Under the pieces are notes generated by a model. It searched no databases, was not told where the DNA came from, and saw nothing but the letters and a program-made list of their open reading frames with translations. Source: Pseudevernia furfuracea (lineage: Eukaryota; Ascomycota; Lecanoromycetes; Lecanorales; Parmeliaceae). Taken from it: a stretch of DNA of 64,000 nucleotides. Location: NCBI GenBank assembly GCA_022315425.1, contig JAIUPT010000024.1:124001-188000 (forward strand), read 5' to 3'. Below are positions 8,974 to 20,985 of this stretch, piece after piece. The translations under genes were made by a program, and so were the position numbers. Numbering within the stretch: the stretch's first letter is position 1; each line of letters starts with the position of its first letter.

Positions 8974-11460
8974 TGAAACGGTTAAAAATGGTACTCAAAG
9001 TGATCTTCGTGATGTTTGAAGATCCGAGTTCTCCCACCGCTAAATAGCGAGGTTTATATATGTTTTCTTCTCCACACGGTCTGAGCAACTTTGCTTGCAC
9101 CTCGGTTGCCACAGGGTCGATTGATTTTGACAAGGTCTAACATTGACTGTTGGATTGGCAGTCCAGCTCAACTCCGACCCGCGTGGTTTGACAAGTTCAT
9201 TCGCTAGACTCAACATTCAGCCATGTGTTCCCTGCTTCATGAATCTTATATGCGCACAGGCGTTGGTATCCTGCTTCGGGAGCCAATCTTGTAGGACGTC
9301 CAATTCCAGGTAAGGCTCCTCACGTATCGGTATCCCCACTACAACAGATGTCTTAGTCGGTCGTGATGCTAAGGACCCTTAACAGCCATCGTTTCTAATC
9401 TCTAGAATGTATCCGAGTTGGCTACACCTTTTAGGCTTGAACAACGAGAGATGGGCAACCTGGAGTGGGAGCTAAATCTGATACCGGAATGGTCTACGAC
9501 CCCCCGATTCAAGTGGTACTCATATTGTCTGCTTCTCCAACCTAGTTTTAGCAGGGTAACTAAGTTGCTAGCTGATTGGACGAGCTAGAATTGGCAGTCT
9601 GCGAAGATGTTTCTAGCTAGAACTGATGTGAGTTACTAGAAATCTGACACGATGAGAGGAAGGAGCCAAAGCTACTAAAACAACCCTGCAATGGTCGAGA
9701 TCTACGGATGAAGAACAGATGGTAGAATCGGAGAATTCCCAAAGGCAGGTCTTATGAGAATTCGGCGAGGCGCAGATACTGCTGGAGTCTGCAGATACAG
9801 ATGCAAGGAGGGTCGGCATTGGATTGGCATCTGGGCCAATTATCGATCTGACTTTCTGAAAATTGAAGTCTCGGATGCGAGATGTCAAAGCTGAAAAGGC
9901 GGTGTCAACAAGGATACGCAATTTTGGACACATTGCGGGGAAGCGCTAGCAGTGAAGACTTTCTCTAGCGCCCAATCGGTGCAACCTAAAGGCGCTTTGT
10001 TAGATCGCTAGATGTCCTAAACTCCTGGATTCGTGTTAATTGTCCGCGACTATTCTTGAATTGAACCTGGCTTCTCCTTTCCTAGTGATACTTTTGCCAG
10101 AAGTTTGAGCATGAGGCTGACAGACTACAACTCCCGTAAAGTCTCGTAAGGTGTCTGGCCTTTGAGGGACCGAATCGGATTTGAGAAGAAGCGAAAGTCT
10201 TTCCAACACTAGAGGGCGTTCAGGCCTCCATGAGCACCCATAATTTCCTCATCTATACCCAAAAAAGAAACGGAGAGTGTACCTAGCGTAGGAACCAAAT
10301 GTCTGGATGGCTGAGACATGAGGGACCAGACTTGATAGAAGAACGGCAGGACCTAGCTCAAACCTTCAACCTCGGGACGGCTTGGGGTTGTATGCCGTAA
10401 TAATCGTATGCGACTATCCATCCCTTCGTACGTGGCATCTCTTTAAGACTTGAGCGTTTCCAAAGGAACCCCACTCCCCTTAACCACGTTTGAGTGGTGT
10501 TTTCCTGAGGTGATCCATCCATCTGCCACCCAGGAGAGTCATTAGATGCTTCCTAGAATGTTCCCCCTCTTCGCTCGAACGTAGCTCTGATGTTCACCGA
10601 AACAGCTTGGAGGGTTGCCGCTCGTCGATGAGGGCCCCAAACGTGTAGTGTGCCAGGACTTGAACATGAACAAGTCCAGGTTTGGAGGGAGACAGTAAGA
10701 GTCGACAGTAAGAGTCAGCAGTCACGGCTGATGCAAAAGCTAAAGCTCTTATGAATCCCAATCCTCAGTCCTCTTTCAGTATGAAGCATCCAGCCATCGT
10801 AACGTGCCTCTTAAACCCTGCCGTCCGCACCTTCCTGCGGGCGTGCCTTTTCATGCTCTTTGCAAGTCTCTTGCTGGTATAGGAAAGGTATGTGGTGACT
10901 TTCTGGACCAGGAGGAAGATGAGGCTTGAGGATTTGTTGCGGACGGCGGCCGTCTTTGGCGGAGTTGTAGAAGAAGCGTATGGGAATTTTGGAGGGCACA
11001 GACGGCTGGTATGAAGGCTCGATCCTCACACAGTTGCTCATACTTTGCAGAGCATTCAGGCGTCTTCGCAAAGACTCGCCCATGCTCTTCACAACAGCTA
11101 TTCGCCAGCAATCGTGAGGGTAGCTTCACGACGGACGAGGGTCACTTCCGAAGGTGGAATCCAAGGCACAGCTTCTAGAAATCCTACTATGAGATCGCAA
11201 TTGATTATCTGTGGGGGATGACCTATTTGGTGGAGCTGTGAAGAAAGAGTGAAAAAAAGAAAAAGGGTTCTTGCGTCACGCCAAGACTCCCCGCAGCCTT
11301 ACGGACGTACTCCACAGCCGAGAGCAAATCACCTCTCCATTACCGTTGTATAAGTGTATTTTTCAAGCAATGCTAGGTACACTTCGCTGTTCATATTTTG
11401 GACAGTGGGATTGCTATGGTCTCTAATTCAGAGGGTATTGCATTCGATCTCTTGGAGGGC
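8974..11460. other. Long intergenic region, no gene I can support
   Basis: About 2.5 kb without a recognisable gene. A minus-strand frame at 9613-9933 and two overlapping minus-strand frames at 10811-11129 are open but show no family motif and compete in different frames over the same bases. A repeated string GACAGTAAGAGTC occurs near 10690-10715. The right end (11354-11460) is the upstream part of the broken gene described next. Confidence 0.45.
9053..9060 (-). promoter_or_regulatory. TATA-like element of the D-amino-acid oxidase gene
   Basis: TATATAAA read on the minus strand, 80 bp upstream of the ATG at 8973, a normal distance for a fungal core promoter. Confidence 0.45.
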
Positions 11461-11478
11461 GGGCTTCCTCTTTGCTAT

Positions 11479-12649
11479 GAGTGACGGACAAGAACTCGTG
11501 GCGTTACAATCCCAATTGAGGGAGCTGCATATGAAAATGTTACCCTGGATGTCTTGAGACATGCGATGAGAGGTACTGGGCTGCCGGGCTCAGCTATATG
11601 CGCTAATCACAGAGATCTAGAAACGTCGAAGGATAAGGTCAAGTATCTTCCTAGTCGATTTCTCCTGCGTGACGCATTACTCCCTCCCTTCCCCCCTTTT
11701 CTTCGGATATATCCTGATACACCCGTGTGACTGCTGAGGTATTCCCAGAACTATCATGGATGTTTTTTTCTGGGTCTCTACGAATGATATCAAGACCGTT
11801 CGCGTCAATCTTCTTTGCTCCATCCCATGCGTATCAGCCTCTCCTATCAATCTCTCAATTGCTCCCCAAAAAAGTTCCCCTTTCCACATTCTGCCATTCT
11901 GGCATTTACGGAATATGTCGAACGCCTAGATTTTGTCGTTGCTATACATACTTGGCGGCTGCTTTCAACGCCACCAAGTCGCGGTTCCCTACTCACTGGA
12001 GCCTACATAGAAGCAGTCAACCCTCCAACGAGCTCATTCAATACATGCGCAGATGGGAAAAGGAGTTGCGTATCGAAGCTAAAGGTACTTTGTCATGATG
12101 GAGGCCACAACAACGCGACATCATGATAGCAGTATGCATCGAATTCCGAATCAAATACAACCCAGACAAACACTGGCGCGTGGATCATTTGAGGCAAGCT
12201 TTCATGGCCTGGAGGAAAGGCTTGCAAGCAGATGCGCAGAGCTTTTTACCTCGATGAAACGCAACCCATCGACGGAAAATTGCGAAATTCAAAACGAGTG
12301 CCGAGAAAAGAACACTTTAGCGGCAGACGCAGCGGCTGAGAAGAAGAGGATTGACGATGGATGGCAGGCGAGATTCGGAAGATTTTAGGGGAAGTTCAAG
12401 CTTGGTGCTTCAGTCCAGGCTAGCGGTGCTTTAGGCCTGGCATTCCTCTTCCTCGACCCACTCCTCAACTTCTTGTTCGGGTGGATCATGACGCCAGGGG
12501 CCGAAAAGCGCGAGGAAGCTATCGTGGCTCGGAAAATAGCATATGCTAGAATCGCTGTTGCCGTTTCTTCACCGTTCATCGTAGTATATGCTGATGAGTT
12601 CTATGAGTCATCTACTGCTACGCCCGGCTTACGGGATGGAAATTTGTGA
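11479..12649 (+). pseudogene. J-domain-like / membrane-protein gene, broken or unresolved
   Basis: Coding-like pieces on the plus strand that I could not join into one model. ATG 11479 opens MSDGQELVALQSQLRELHMK, and the next frame then gives VTLDVLRHAMR. Near 12150 one frame reads IKYNPDKHWRVDHLRQAF, resembling the HPD region of a J domain with Asn for His. Another frame, from 12095, has a charged helix (AAAEKKRIDDGWQARFGRF), a TAG at 12386-12388, and continues in the same frame with GKFKLGASVQASGALGLAFL and a hydrophobic helix (FLFLDPLLNFLFGW) to a TGA at 12647-12649. The sequence TTTTAG at this stop would also make a splice acceptor, so intron or nonsense cannot be separated by eye. Function unknown. 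Confidence 0.35.
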
Positions 12650-13874
12650 TATACAGTGTGCAAGGCCTTGGAAAGGCGTGCTTCTAATAGTTGCATGTCT
12701 TAGAATAGAGTACTGGGTGGCATAGGCAGTCAAAGCAATGCTGACTTCAGGGCCATTCGTGTCGAAATGCTGTATGATGGTAGACTAGATTTAAGGATCC
12801 GCATAGGAATAACATTTCACTTCGGTGGAGCTGGCATGGATCCCTTAGACCATGTCAGCTAAGTATTTATGACATGTATATCGACAAGGGGAATACTTGC
12901 CCTACATGATGTCCAATTGGAGTGTATCGAAGCTATGAAAAAGATCTTCTTTGGGGATGAAGTCTAAAATCGGCATAAAACTTATAGAACACCAGCGTCT
13001 CAAACCGCAAACTTTCCTGATAGTTTGCCTACCTATTACATTGTGGCTTCGATGGCTCTTGTCTGCCAAAGGTGGCCTCTATCCATGACTTCTGATCCAT
13101 TCCCTCATATTGCATCCATCCTAGATATCTAAGTACAGCGTCCCGTACGCGATATCGGCCAACGGGCCAGCCTCCAGTCACCTGCAATCGCCAGCTTGAC
13201 GACGACCGATATTAAATGGAGTTTGTAGCATCGGAGGAACTTCGTTCGCTGAGACACCTGCTACGCTGGAACCAGTCAGCTCCCAACGTACGCCCAGCAG
13301 TAGACATGGATTAGATTAGAGCACTCGTCTTTGACCAAGCTTATTGGGGAATCGGAAATGGGTGGGGGCAGGTAGACAGCTTAATGCAAGTCTATCGCCT
13401 TATAATCAAATAGGCAATAAATTTAGAGCGAGATGCCGAGGCTGAGATTCAGTCAAAAGCTGGCGAAGAATTTGACTGGACGGTGTGGGTCATGAAGAGA
13501 ATGTGTGAAAGCTTGACCTCATAATAGAGCTGGCACGCCATGGTTGGCAAGATAGAAAAAATCAGCGGAACATATAAACCACCATAACTTTTGAGGAATA
13601 GGGAGAGATGTGGAGTGCTGATACTCTGCAGCAGTGAACATTGTGGGATTTATCTCATGGATCCCTCCTTTCACTCACAACCCGGGCATCAACAAAGCTA
13701 TTCCTAAAAACGTTAGCGGTCGATCACTGTGATTCCTCTCACATAAAAGTCTTCACCGTCCAACTGCAACACTCAAAATACATATATTTTTCGAAACATA
13801 TCCTGCTTCCATCAAATCCAAGAGCAATCAGCTTCTTATTTCTTGACAAGAAGCACGTCCGTACCAACGCATTG
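12650..13874. other. Intergenic
   Basis: No recognisable gene. The open frame of the next gene begins upstream at 13641, but its first 78 codons lack the acidic, Ser/Asp-rich character of the rest, so I treat 13641-13874 as leader. No repeats of note. Confidence 0.45.
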
Positions 13875-15486
13875 ATGAGATCAGCACCTCGCGCAACTTC
13901 CACTAATCCAGCCACACCGATGGCTCAGGGCCAAGACGTCACGGATTATTCAAATCTCCCAGACGCAAGTCAGCTGGAGAACTCTGTGACAGTGACAGGT
14001 GACTCCGCAAACTCGACACACAGAAGACTTTCCTTCTTACTAAGTACGGATGCAGATGCCCTCAACGATTCGGAATACCTCGAGAGCGACTCGAGTATCA
14101 CCGCATCCAACTATCAGGGAGACATTGACCGGCCTCTCTTTTCAAATGTCGATGACTCGGAGTATCGCCAGAGCGGCTTAAGTACGGCAACACTCAGTCA
14201 TCAAAGGTTGACCGAAGAGTTTTGCTTTCCTGATGCGGGTAAGGTCGATAACTCTGGAAGCTTCGAGAATAACGCTAACGCGTCAACACCAGGTAACCAT
14301 CACGTGATTGATCAATATTCTTTTCTTTCCGACGCGTGTGACGCCGACGAATCTAGAAACTTCGCAACAAATTTCAACGAACTTTCTTACCTCTCGGACG
14401 CAAGTCAGAGTGACACAACCATCAAGATGGAGAGCTCTGTCCTGCCGGAGATCAGCGAGGTTGAAAACTCCGGTGATCGCACTGGAAGCTCTGCCCAAGG
14501 CGAATTTGTTAAGCCCAGTAAGATCCCACCTGAACCTACAAAAGGGTTTTCTCTGACAATAGTGTCGTTGGCGATAGACAATCTCTTCTTTCGCACAGAT
14601 GATGGAAGAGTCCTAGCGATTCGCATCAGTTCTACCTTGGGACCTGAGCTCCTTCGTGGGCTGTCCAAGCAGATCGGCCCTCTGACTTCACTACCCGCTT
14701 TACCATTTGCAATGACCCCTTCCACTACCCTTGATGACAACCTGGCGAACGACGCACAGGCTTTGTCATTGACGGCAAACACCTCTACCGCGGCACCTTC
14801 CTCGGCTCCTGTTCCCAGCAAAGCAGCTTCCAGCTCTACCAATACATCGGCTTCTGGCCGCGGTGCATCAGCTGCCCTTTCTAGCATATCACGTCCTAAA
14901 TCCAGCCGAGATACCATCGTGACGGATGATTTGGTAGATCGGATCTTTTCGTCAACAGACGGGAAACCCTACGATCGAGACTGGGTAAAGACACACAGTG
15001 TCAACCAAGACATTCTCAAGGGAACTCCCAGCAAGCACAAGCTCGATCTCCTTGTCCGACACGGTGCTGTCGTCGCAGGCGACAAGCTATGCGTGACATA
15101 CCACTCGTCCGGAAACCCAGTCATCATCGAGGGAGAAGTAAGCCTCCAATCCGCTCCTGTGGCAGTCACAACCGCTAACCCAATCTTCCCTGTAGGTACT
15201 ACAAGGCTCTACGAGCACTAACCTATGCGTCCGAATTGCGCCTGCTCGAAACGACTCGGACGGCATCCTCCGCTCCATCCAAGGTCCTAAAGACCTGATC
15301 GGTGGAATGAACATGGAGTACGCTTCACGCTACGACCATGCGGTCCAAGGAGGGTGGAAGGATGTGGAGCTTAGTTCGAGCACCGGTCAGGACTTCGGGA
15401 CCTTGTACGACGTCAGACAAGCATACCAAGTGTGGGCGGACCAGAAAGCGAAGTGGGTCGCACGCAACAGCCAGGCGACCGTCTGA
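13875..15486 (+). CDS. Acidic repeat protein of unknown function
   Basis: Two exons, 13875-15137 and 15196-15486, joined in phase 0 over a 58-nt intron (GTAAGC...TGTAG), giving 517 aa. I chose ATG 13875 (MRSAPRATS); the frame is open back to 13641. The N-terminal half carries an imperfect repeat of roughly 40 residues whose core is an aromatic, a few residues, then DA or DD and an acidic/Ser stretch (YSNLPDASQ, FSNVDDSEY, FCFPDAGKV, YSFLSDACD, LSYLSDASQ). A Ser/Thr/Ala linker follows. The C-terminal 170 residues look globular: DLVDRIFSSTDGKPYDRDW, KLDLLVRHGAVVAGDKL, then GGMNMEYASRYDHAVQGGW. The last part resembles small domains with a 'leucine-glycine, add a value, W at the end' layout such as RAMA, but that is a guess. 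No signal peptide or helices spanning membranes. Confidence 0.65.
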
Positions 15487-16179
15487 AGCATATGAAGGAA
15501 TTGTGGATCAGGTTGGTGGAGTGAAGCAAGCATTGATCCATCATGTACCTAGTGCTTGAGAATACCCTGTGACAGCTTTGGCTGTGGATGAAGAATGCAA
15601 ATGCTGTAACCTGTAGACACTCGTCCAACAGTGAAATCTTACCCAAACCTCTAAGCCTTCTTATTCTCCATTACAGTACCCCACGCATCTTTCACTGTAA
15701 CGCTTGTAAACCAGCAGGGTCCTGCTCCTTACCAAAAATTACAGTAGTGTGCATGTACACTCTATTTTCACAAGCTTGCAAACACTGCTGACCGTCTACG
15801 TGCCGGCCTATTTCCAGGTGCAACCGATGACCGAATTGCAGGTTCTTGTCGAGTTCATATCATGGTTTGAGATTCCTTTTGTTTCCTCACTCTAGACGGC
15901 GCGGATGGGAACTGGAAACTTCACCTTTTCATCACCTCAACCCCTTTGAATCCTAATTAGCTCCATATCATAGTCAGTATTACTCAACCACGTCAGGGCT
16001 TGACTTCTGAACCTCACCGATATTTCAGCTGACCAGTAATTGCCCTTACCACAGGTCCGTGTATCCCTAACTCGCATGTTCTTGATCGAAGGACTGACAT
16101 TTCTTTATCAGACATAAGCTTTACTCAAGTCAACAAGTCTGCAGACTCATTGCCCCACCAATTTGTACTCGACTCAGCC
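15487..16179. other. Intergenic
   Basis: Spacer between the acidic repeat protein gene and the F-box gene, both on plus. No gene-like frame and no notable repeat. The open frame of the F-box gene reaches back to 16150, but the F-box consensus begins right after ATG 16180. Confidence 0.5.
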
Positions 16180-16836
16180 ATGTCTACGAGCTCCTTGCCA
16201 GCGCTTCCCGCCGAACTCATCATCCAAATCTTCAAGTCCATCGACAACTTCGCAACAGCTACCGCCTTGAGCAGCACCTCCCGCAGGTTCCAGTCAATCT
16301 GGAAGACAAGTTCGCCTTCGATCTGCTATTCCATCTTCGCCCGTACCATCCCCTGCTACCATCAAGCCTTCGAATACGTCAGAGCTCAGCCACTGAACGC
16401 CGCAAGTTCTGAGCAGACCGAAGACATGGATCTGCTAGCAAGCAAGGTCACTCCGCAGTTCTATGAAAACGCATTTACCGCCCTTATGGTGCAGCTCTAC
16501 GAGGCCGATGTGATCAAACGCGGCGTCGGCGGTCCCAGCAGCATGGCAGAAGCTCAGTACACCTGCTTTTTGCAAGCTTGGTACCGCATTCACAACCTAA
16601 AAAGCTTAGCAAACATGGCGAGGAATCGACTACTCTACGACCTGTTGGCTTCTTTAGATCTTCTGCAGTTCGAGCAAGTGACGGAAGCGCTGCGCTGGTT
16701 GATGCACTGTTGCCCTAATGAGCATGAATTTGAGCTGCGCATCAAGAAGATTCACCCTGGCGTCGTCGACTGCCCATCTAGGGATTCAGAGGGCACAACA
16801 GCCTGCATGTCATCCTGCATGAATCAGCATGGATGA
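16180..16836 (+). CDS. F-box domain protein
   Basis: Intronless, 218 aa from ATG 16180. The F-box occupies about residues 7-45: LPALPAELIIQIFKSIDNF then ATALSSTSRRFQSIW, the canonical LP..EL...IF..L....L.....C/S......W layout. The rest is helical with no leucine-rich repeats or WD repeats visible, like many short fungal F-box proteins. By family knowledge it would bind Skp1 through the F-box and recruit an unknown target to an SCF ubiquitin ligase. A few codons could be added if the upstream in-frame ATG 16150 were used. Two further F-box genes lie at 55.7 and 58.6 kb in the window. Confidence 0.82.
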   Translation: MSTSSLPALPAELIIQIFKSIDNFATATALSSTSRRFQSIWKTSSPSICYSIFARTIPCYHQAFEYVRAQPLNAASSEQTEDMDLLASKVTPQFYENAFTALMVQLYEADVIKRGVGGPSSMAEAQYTCFLQAWYRIHNLKSLANMARNRLLYDLLASLDLLQFEQVTEALRWLMHCCPNEHEFELRIKKIHPGVVDCPSRDSEGTTACMSSCMNQHG

Positions 16837-17077
16837 AGAGGTCGGGAGAGCCATGGTAGTCACAGGATCTCGAAAGCGGTTCTCCGGGAATCTGCATGGT
16901 AGCTACTTTTAGATTAGTACATTAGAAAGGTTATGACTTGGGGATCCGAGAAAAGTAAGAAGCACGTACCAGACAACTGTTAGATACCTCTAACATCTTG
17001 CCAGCGCAGAGATGGAACTTTGCCAAACTGCTAATGGGATCGCAACGGTCACCGTATCGGCTATTGCACTCTCAGCC

Positions 17078-17680
17078 TTACCAGTATCGGCTACCGCACC
17101 TACGGCATCCTCTCTTCGGCCGCTCTTTCCATTTCATGATCAACATGTCCAAATTATCGATTACTCTGGGCTTTACTCCGTACTCCGCACAAATATCATC
17201 AATACGATCAAGTAAATTGGAGAGCGATGTTTGGTCAACCTTCATACCTAGCTGGAGCAGCGAGAAGGAGGACACCACTTGGTCGAGCCCTACCCACTCT
17301 CGAGGCAGCTCCCGTCTGTCTCCGTCAGAAGTGTTACTAATAGTTCACGCCTTTACACCCTGTGACCTTTTCTTTTCCTTCGACGGGGATTTCATACATG
17401 GGTTTCTCCAACCCAGCACCTCATATCTTCCCCATGCAAAAGCCCACTGACGGGATCTAATAAGCCAGCGTTCTTTCGTCGCACCCTTCTTCATGGACAT
17501 GGCAATTTGCAAGCACGCAAGCAGTCCAAGGTGTGAACGATGCTTAAGCCGGTTGGTCTCGGTAGCAGATGAAGGATCGTACATACTGCTCGTTAGTCGA
17601 CCGAACAACTTCGAGCTACTCCGTATTACAGCATGAGCACAGAGATCAGCCAAGAGGCCGCGGAAATAAATATTACCCAT
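17078..17680 (-). pseudogene. Hypothetical gene interrupted by an in-frame stop
   Basis: From ATG 17680 a minus-strand frame runs MGNIYFRGLLADLCAHAV..., is cut by TGA at 17347-17345, and continues in exactly the same frame with TSDGDRRELPREWVGLDQVV and LDRIDDICAEYGVKPRVIDN down to a stop at 17078. Both halves have coding character (varied, helical, charged). The obvious short introns around the stop are under 35 nt or give the wrong phase; a 61-nt candidate (GTATGA...TTAG) shifts the frame into a stop. I therefore favour a nonsense mutation (CGA to TGA would fit) or an intron I did not find. No domain recognised. Confidence 0.45.
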
Positions 17681-18679
17681 TACCCCTCACACTATGCTTC
17701 ACACTTGCATCTTGGCAGCCTCCCAGAAGTCGGCGCATCTGCGCATGAGTGCTAAGGTAGTGGCCTGTCATGTAGCAGCGCTATCGGCTCGAGCCGTGCC
17801 CATGGCCAAGCCAAACAAACGCACAGGCGAGCTAAATCGCGCAAACCCCCCGCTTCGCCCCCAAAGCAATGCACAGACCCGGAGATATATCCTAAAGCGT
17901 CGCTTGGGCGCCTGTCAAATCAAACTCGAAAAAGTTTGCACTTTGCAGGCTGAACCAGGATCTCTTGAACAGCGTGGACATCCCACTCGAGGCTGTAGCT
18001 GCTGAGTTCTGACACATGCAGACATGATCTGCGCGAATGCGTTGTTGCTTTTCCATTCCCCCCCTCTCACTTCCACTTCCATCCGTGCACCTACATTATG
18101 CAGGGATCAACATCAACCGAAGTTCCCCATCCACTCCGCAGTATTTCCAATATTCTTCATCACCGGCATTGACACGAGCGTGTGTGGCTGAGAATCCTCC
18201 TTCGGTAAGACTAAGCATGAAGATGAGAAACGGCGACCCCGAATGCCGATGCGCGTCGCCCTGCATGGCCATGCAATATATTTGTCTTCCTTTCCTTGTT
18301 ATCTCCGGCCTATCGCAGGATTCTTAGCGCATAACGAGCCAACCAGGTAGTCATGCGAGCTCGGCCGGGGGAACCCTGCGAATAGCCTGATATCTAGTTG
18401 ATTAATTGGCCCTGATGTATGCATCATTATTCTCGCTGCTCATTCATGCACGTGGAAACTAATGTGCTATCATTGTCGGCGGGTTGCAAGTGATGATTAT
18501 TTGGAATTATTATGTTTGCTTATGCTGGCCTTGCTGAACACCCATTTGATGTCCGAAATGATGCCTGATTCTTGCTTCTCTGCTGATGCCATTATTACTC
18601 TCACATCGTCCTTCTTCATGCCTCTGATAAAATATCTTGAACCCTATCATTATTCTCTTACCACTGTCAGTTCCTCGCC
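17681..18679. other. Intergenic
   Basis: One kilobase without a supportable gene. Short plus-strand frames at 17694-18005 and 18037-18327 have no motifs. The 3' part is the promoter and leader of the gene at 18680. Confidence 0.45.
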
Positions 18680-19416
18680 ATGGCAACAATCAAGACTCTC
18701 GCAATGACTCCCTCTCCATCTCTTGGATACGAGCAGTGTCTCGATGAAGCGCTAGCAGACTCTAGATTCCTGCAAGTCCTAGCCGGGAACCTCCTCGGAA
18801 GCCTCCAGCGCAAGCAGTACGAGCTGCAGCAAACCTCACCATACGAAGACGATCCCGTGTCGGCTGCGACTACCTTGCAAAGTATTGAGGAGTAAGTACT
18901 ACGCCTCACTGCTCTTTACGGCAACCATGCGCCAACGAACTGTTCCCTCCTGTTTCAACCCGATTGTCAAACCGAATCAAGTCACTGACTTTTTCTTTTT
19001 TCTTCAATAGCCTCATCACCTCCCTCCAAAGTATTCGCCGCGACATCGACGCCAACATCGAATCCTTCTACAACACCCCCGCCAAAACGTTCCTCCAATC
19101 CAACATCGAACAACTCACCGCTATCTACCAACTTTGGTTCATCCTACCCAAGCTCCGCCCCTACATCCCCAACGTGGCATCGGACTCGCCCAGGTCTGAA
19201 GAGCAATGTAGCATCACGTACAGGACTAGCCCCGCTGCAGAAATCCAAGCATGGAGAGAGACGAAGAAAGGTGTCAGCACCAGCGCTTGTTTTGATCGAG
19301 AGCCGAGGTCGCTGTCCGTTGTGCCGCCGAGTCGGATGTTGGATAGGGATGTAAAGGAGATTCAAGAAGGGAGGGCAATGCATGACGGCGGGTTCGGGTT
19401 CTTGTACCAGCCATGA
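18680..19416 (+). CDS. Hypothetical protein, 205 aa
   Basis: Two exons, 18680-18891 and 19011-19416, joined as SIE|DLITSLQSI through a 119-nt intron with GTAAGT donor and a polypyrimidine tract before CAATAG. The N-terminal half is helical (LGYEQCLDEALADSRFLQVL, then LLGSLQRKQYELQQ), followed by ITSLQSIRRDIDANIESFYN and IEQLTAIYQLWFILPKLRPY, suggesting an all-alpha or coiled-coil domain. The C-terminal 70 residues are Ser/Arg-rich and less ordered. No signal peptide, no family recognised. Located alone before a long gene-poor stretch. Splice quality and protein character make a real gene likely. Confidence 0.6.
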
Positions 19417-20393
19417 TGGGGTCATGCAGGGACGTGAGATTACGGGAATTCTGGGAATCCAAGCATGGCGGATGGATTTTTGGAAAAGGTTCTACACCCG
19501 GGTGGTATGCACTGATTGGCTCGAGGTTCGGTGCACACCAACTAACATGGGCCAGGGATGCCGGGCAGCATTGAGGGCGCAGGCCGTGGTAGTGACTTTG
19601 GTTGCTGGCTCCATCGGAGGAGAGACATTAGAGATGAGGGATGCTCGAGGCGGAAGCGAGCAGGTTGGAGGAAGGTCGATGGCATTGTCGAGGACGGCAG
19701 GGACAGAGAAGACGCGTAGGGGAGGCACACACCCCTCAAGCCCCGCAGGTACCGGGGTGGACTGAAACTCTGGCAAGTCAGTCGAAAGGTCCGCTACTGT
19801 GCTGTGCTATACTGGTGCATCCTGCTTTGTCTCTCTTTCGAGCCTCAACGCTCCTGGTCCGTGCATCGGACTGTTTCGTTCGAGACCGATAGTGCATTCA
19901 TGTAGTTCGAATTGGTTTCGCAGATTGTGTAAACGGTCCATATCATATATTTTGGCTATCTACGAAGAAACAGTAAGGTATTGCGCAATACTGTTATGGT
20001 CAACTTGCATGCCATAGAACTTTACTTTTGGTGGAGTGTAAGGTAGGAGGGTAGGTATTTTGGTGTTGCGCGCCGGGTTTATCGAAATCGGATTTATCGG
20101 ATTTATCGGATCTTCCAGCTGGTGCATTTCTGTAACAGGTCAAGTGTTGTGACGCGATTATAGCTTCCATCTAACCTATCTTTAGTAGCAAGGCTAAGGA
20201 CCCAAATCGAGCTTAGCGCACATAGAAACCCCGCCCCGAAGATTATGCACGAACTTGCAATCTCTAAAAATGCTAAACCTTCCTCTCAAGCCACCATGCG
20301 GATCTACACACCACCAATATGTCAGAAAGGAATAGATAAATAAATAAATACTCTAAATGAATAGGTCCTCATGCAGCTTCTTCTCTTACAATA

Positions 20394-20429
20394 ATACATA
20401 CATACATACATACATACATACATACATAC
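20394..20429. repeat. (CATA)n microsatellite
   Basis: About nine tandem copies of the tetranucleotide in intergenic DNA, close to a short TAAA run on its left. Confidence 0.85.
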
Positions 20430-20953
20430 TCCTTAGCCCACATCATCTTGGCCCCCAATGACAAATAATCATCCCCCCGAGTGGTTGAGCAAAGTCTTTG
20501 TTTTGCATTTCTTTGTTTGCCAACTCACGCCTGCATTTGCAGCAGCAGCACCGTTCACAACAATCTTTTCAAACAGACAGTAAATTGGCACCATGAATGA
20601 TTGCTTGCTTGGATCGAAAGGACAAACTTCGGTGAACTGATACGCACTGCGAGGTTAGATCGCTGGCCCCGTTCCTACTAGCACCACTCACTGCCCTAGT
20701 CTAGGTATATGGTTGAAGTGAGTGAGTTGATTGAGTGAGTGTATGAAAAGCTTTTTCCATCCGAGACCTGAATCCAGCGTCCAATCCAGACCAATACGTA
20801 CATAGTCCGTCCGTACGATATTTTTTTCGGCGGTGCCTGATTCCAAGAAAGATACTCTAATGCTTGCTTGAACAAGTCCCCAGCCCCGAGGTGCCGCCAT
20901 GACTTATGGATCCTTCCTTCCTGATGTTTGCACGAAACCGTTCTCTCTCAACC

Positions 20954-20956
<3 letters not shown>

Positions 20957-20985
<29 letters not shown>
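20957..20985. repeat. Poly-T tract
   Basis: Uninterrupted run of about 29 T on the plus strand. It creates a poly-Lys stretch in minus-strand frames, which I do not regard as genes. Confidence 0.9.

Noticed and set aside
9613..9933. 106-codon minus-strand frame
   Set aside because: Isolated, Ser-rich without pattern, and no supporting start context or neighbours.
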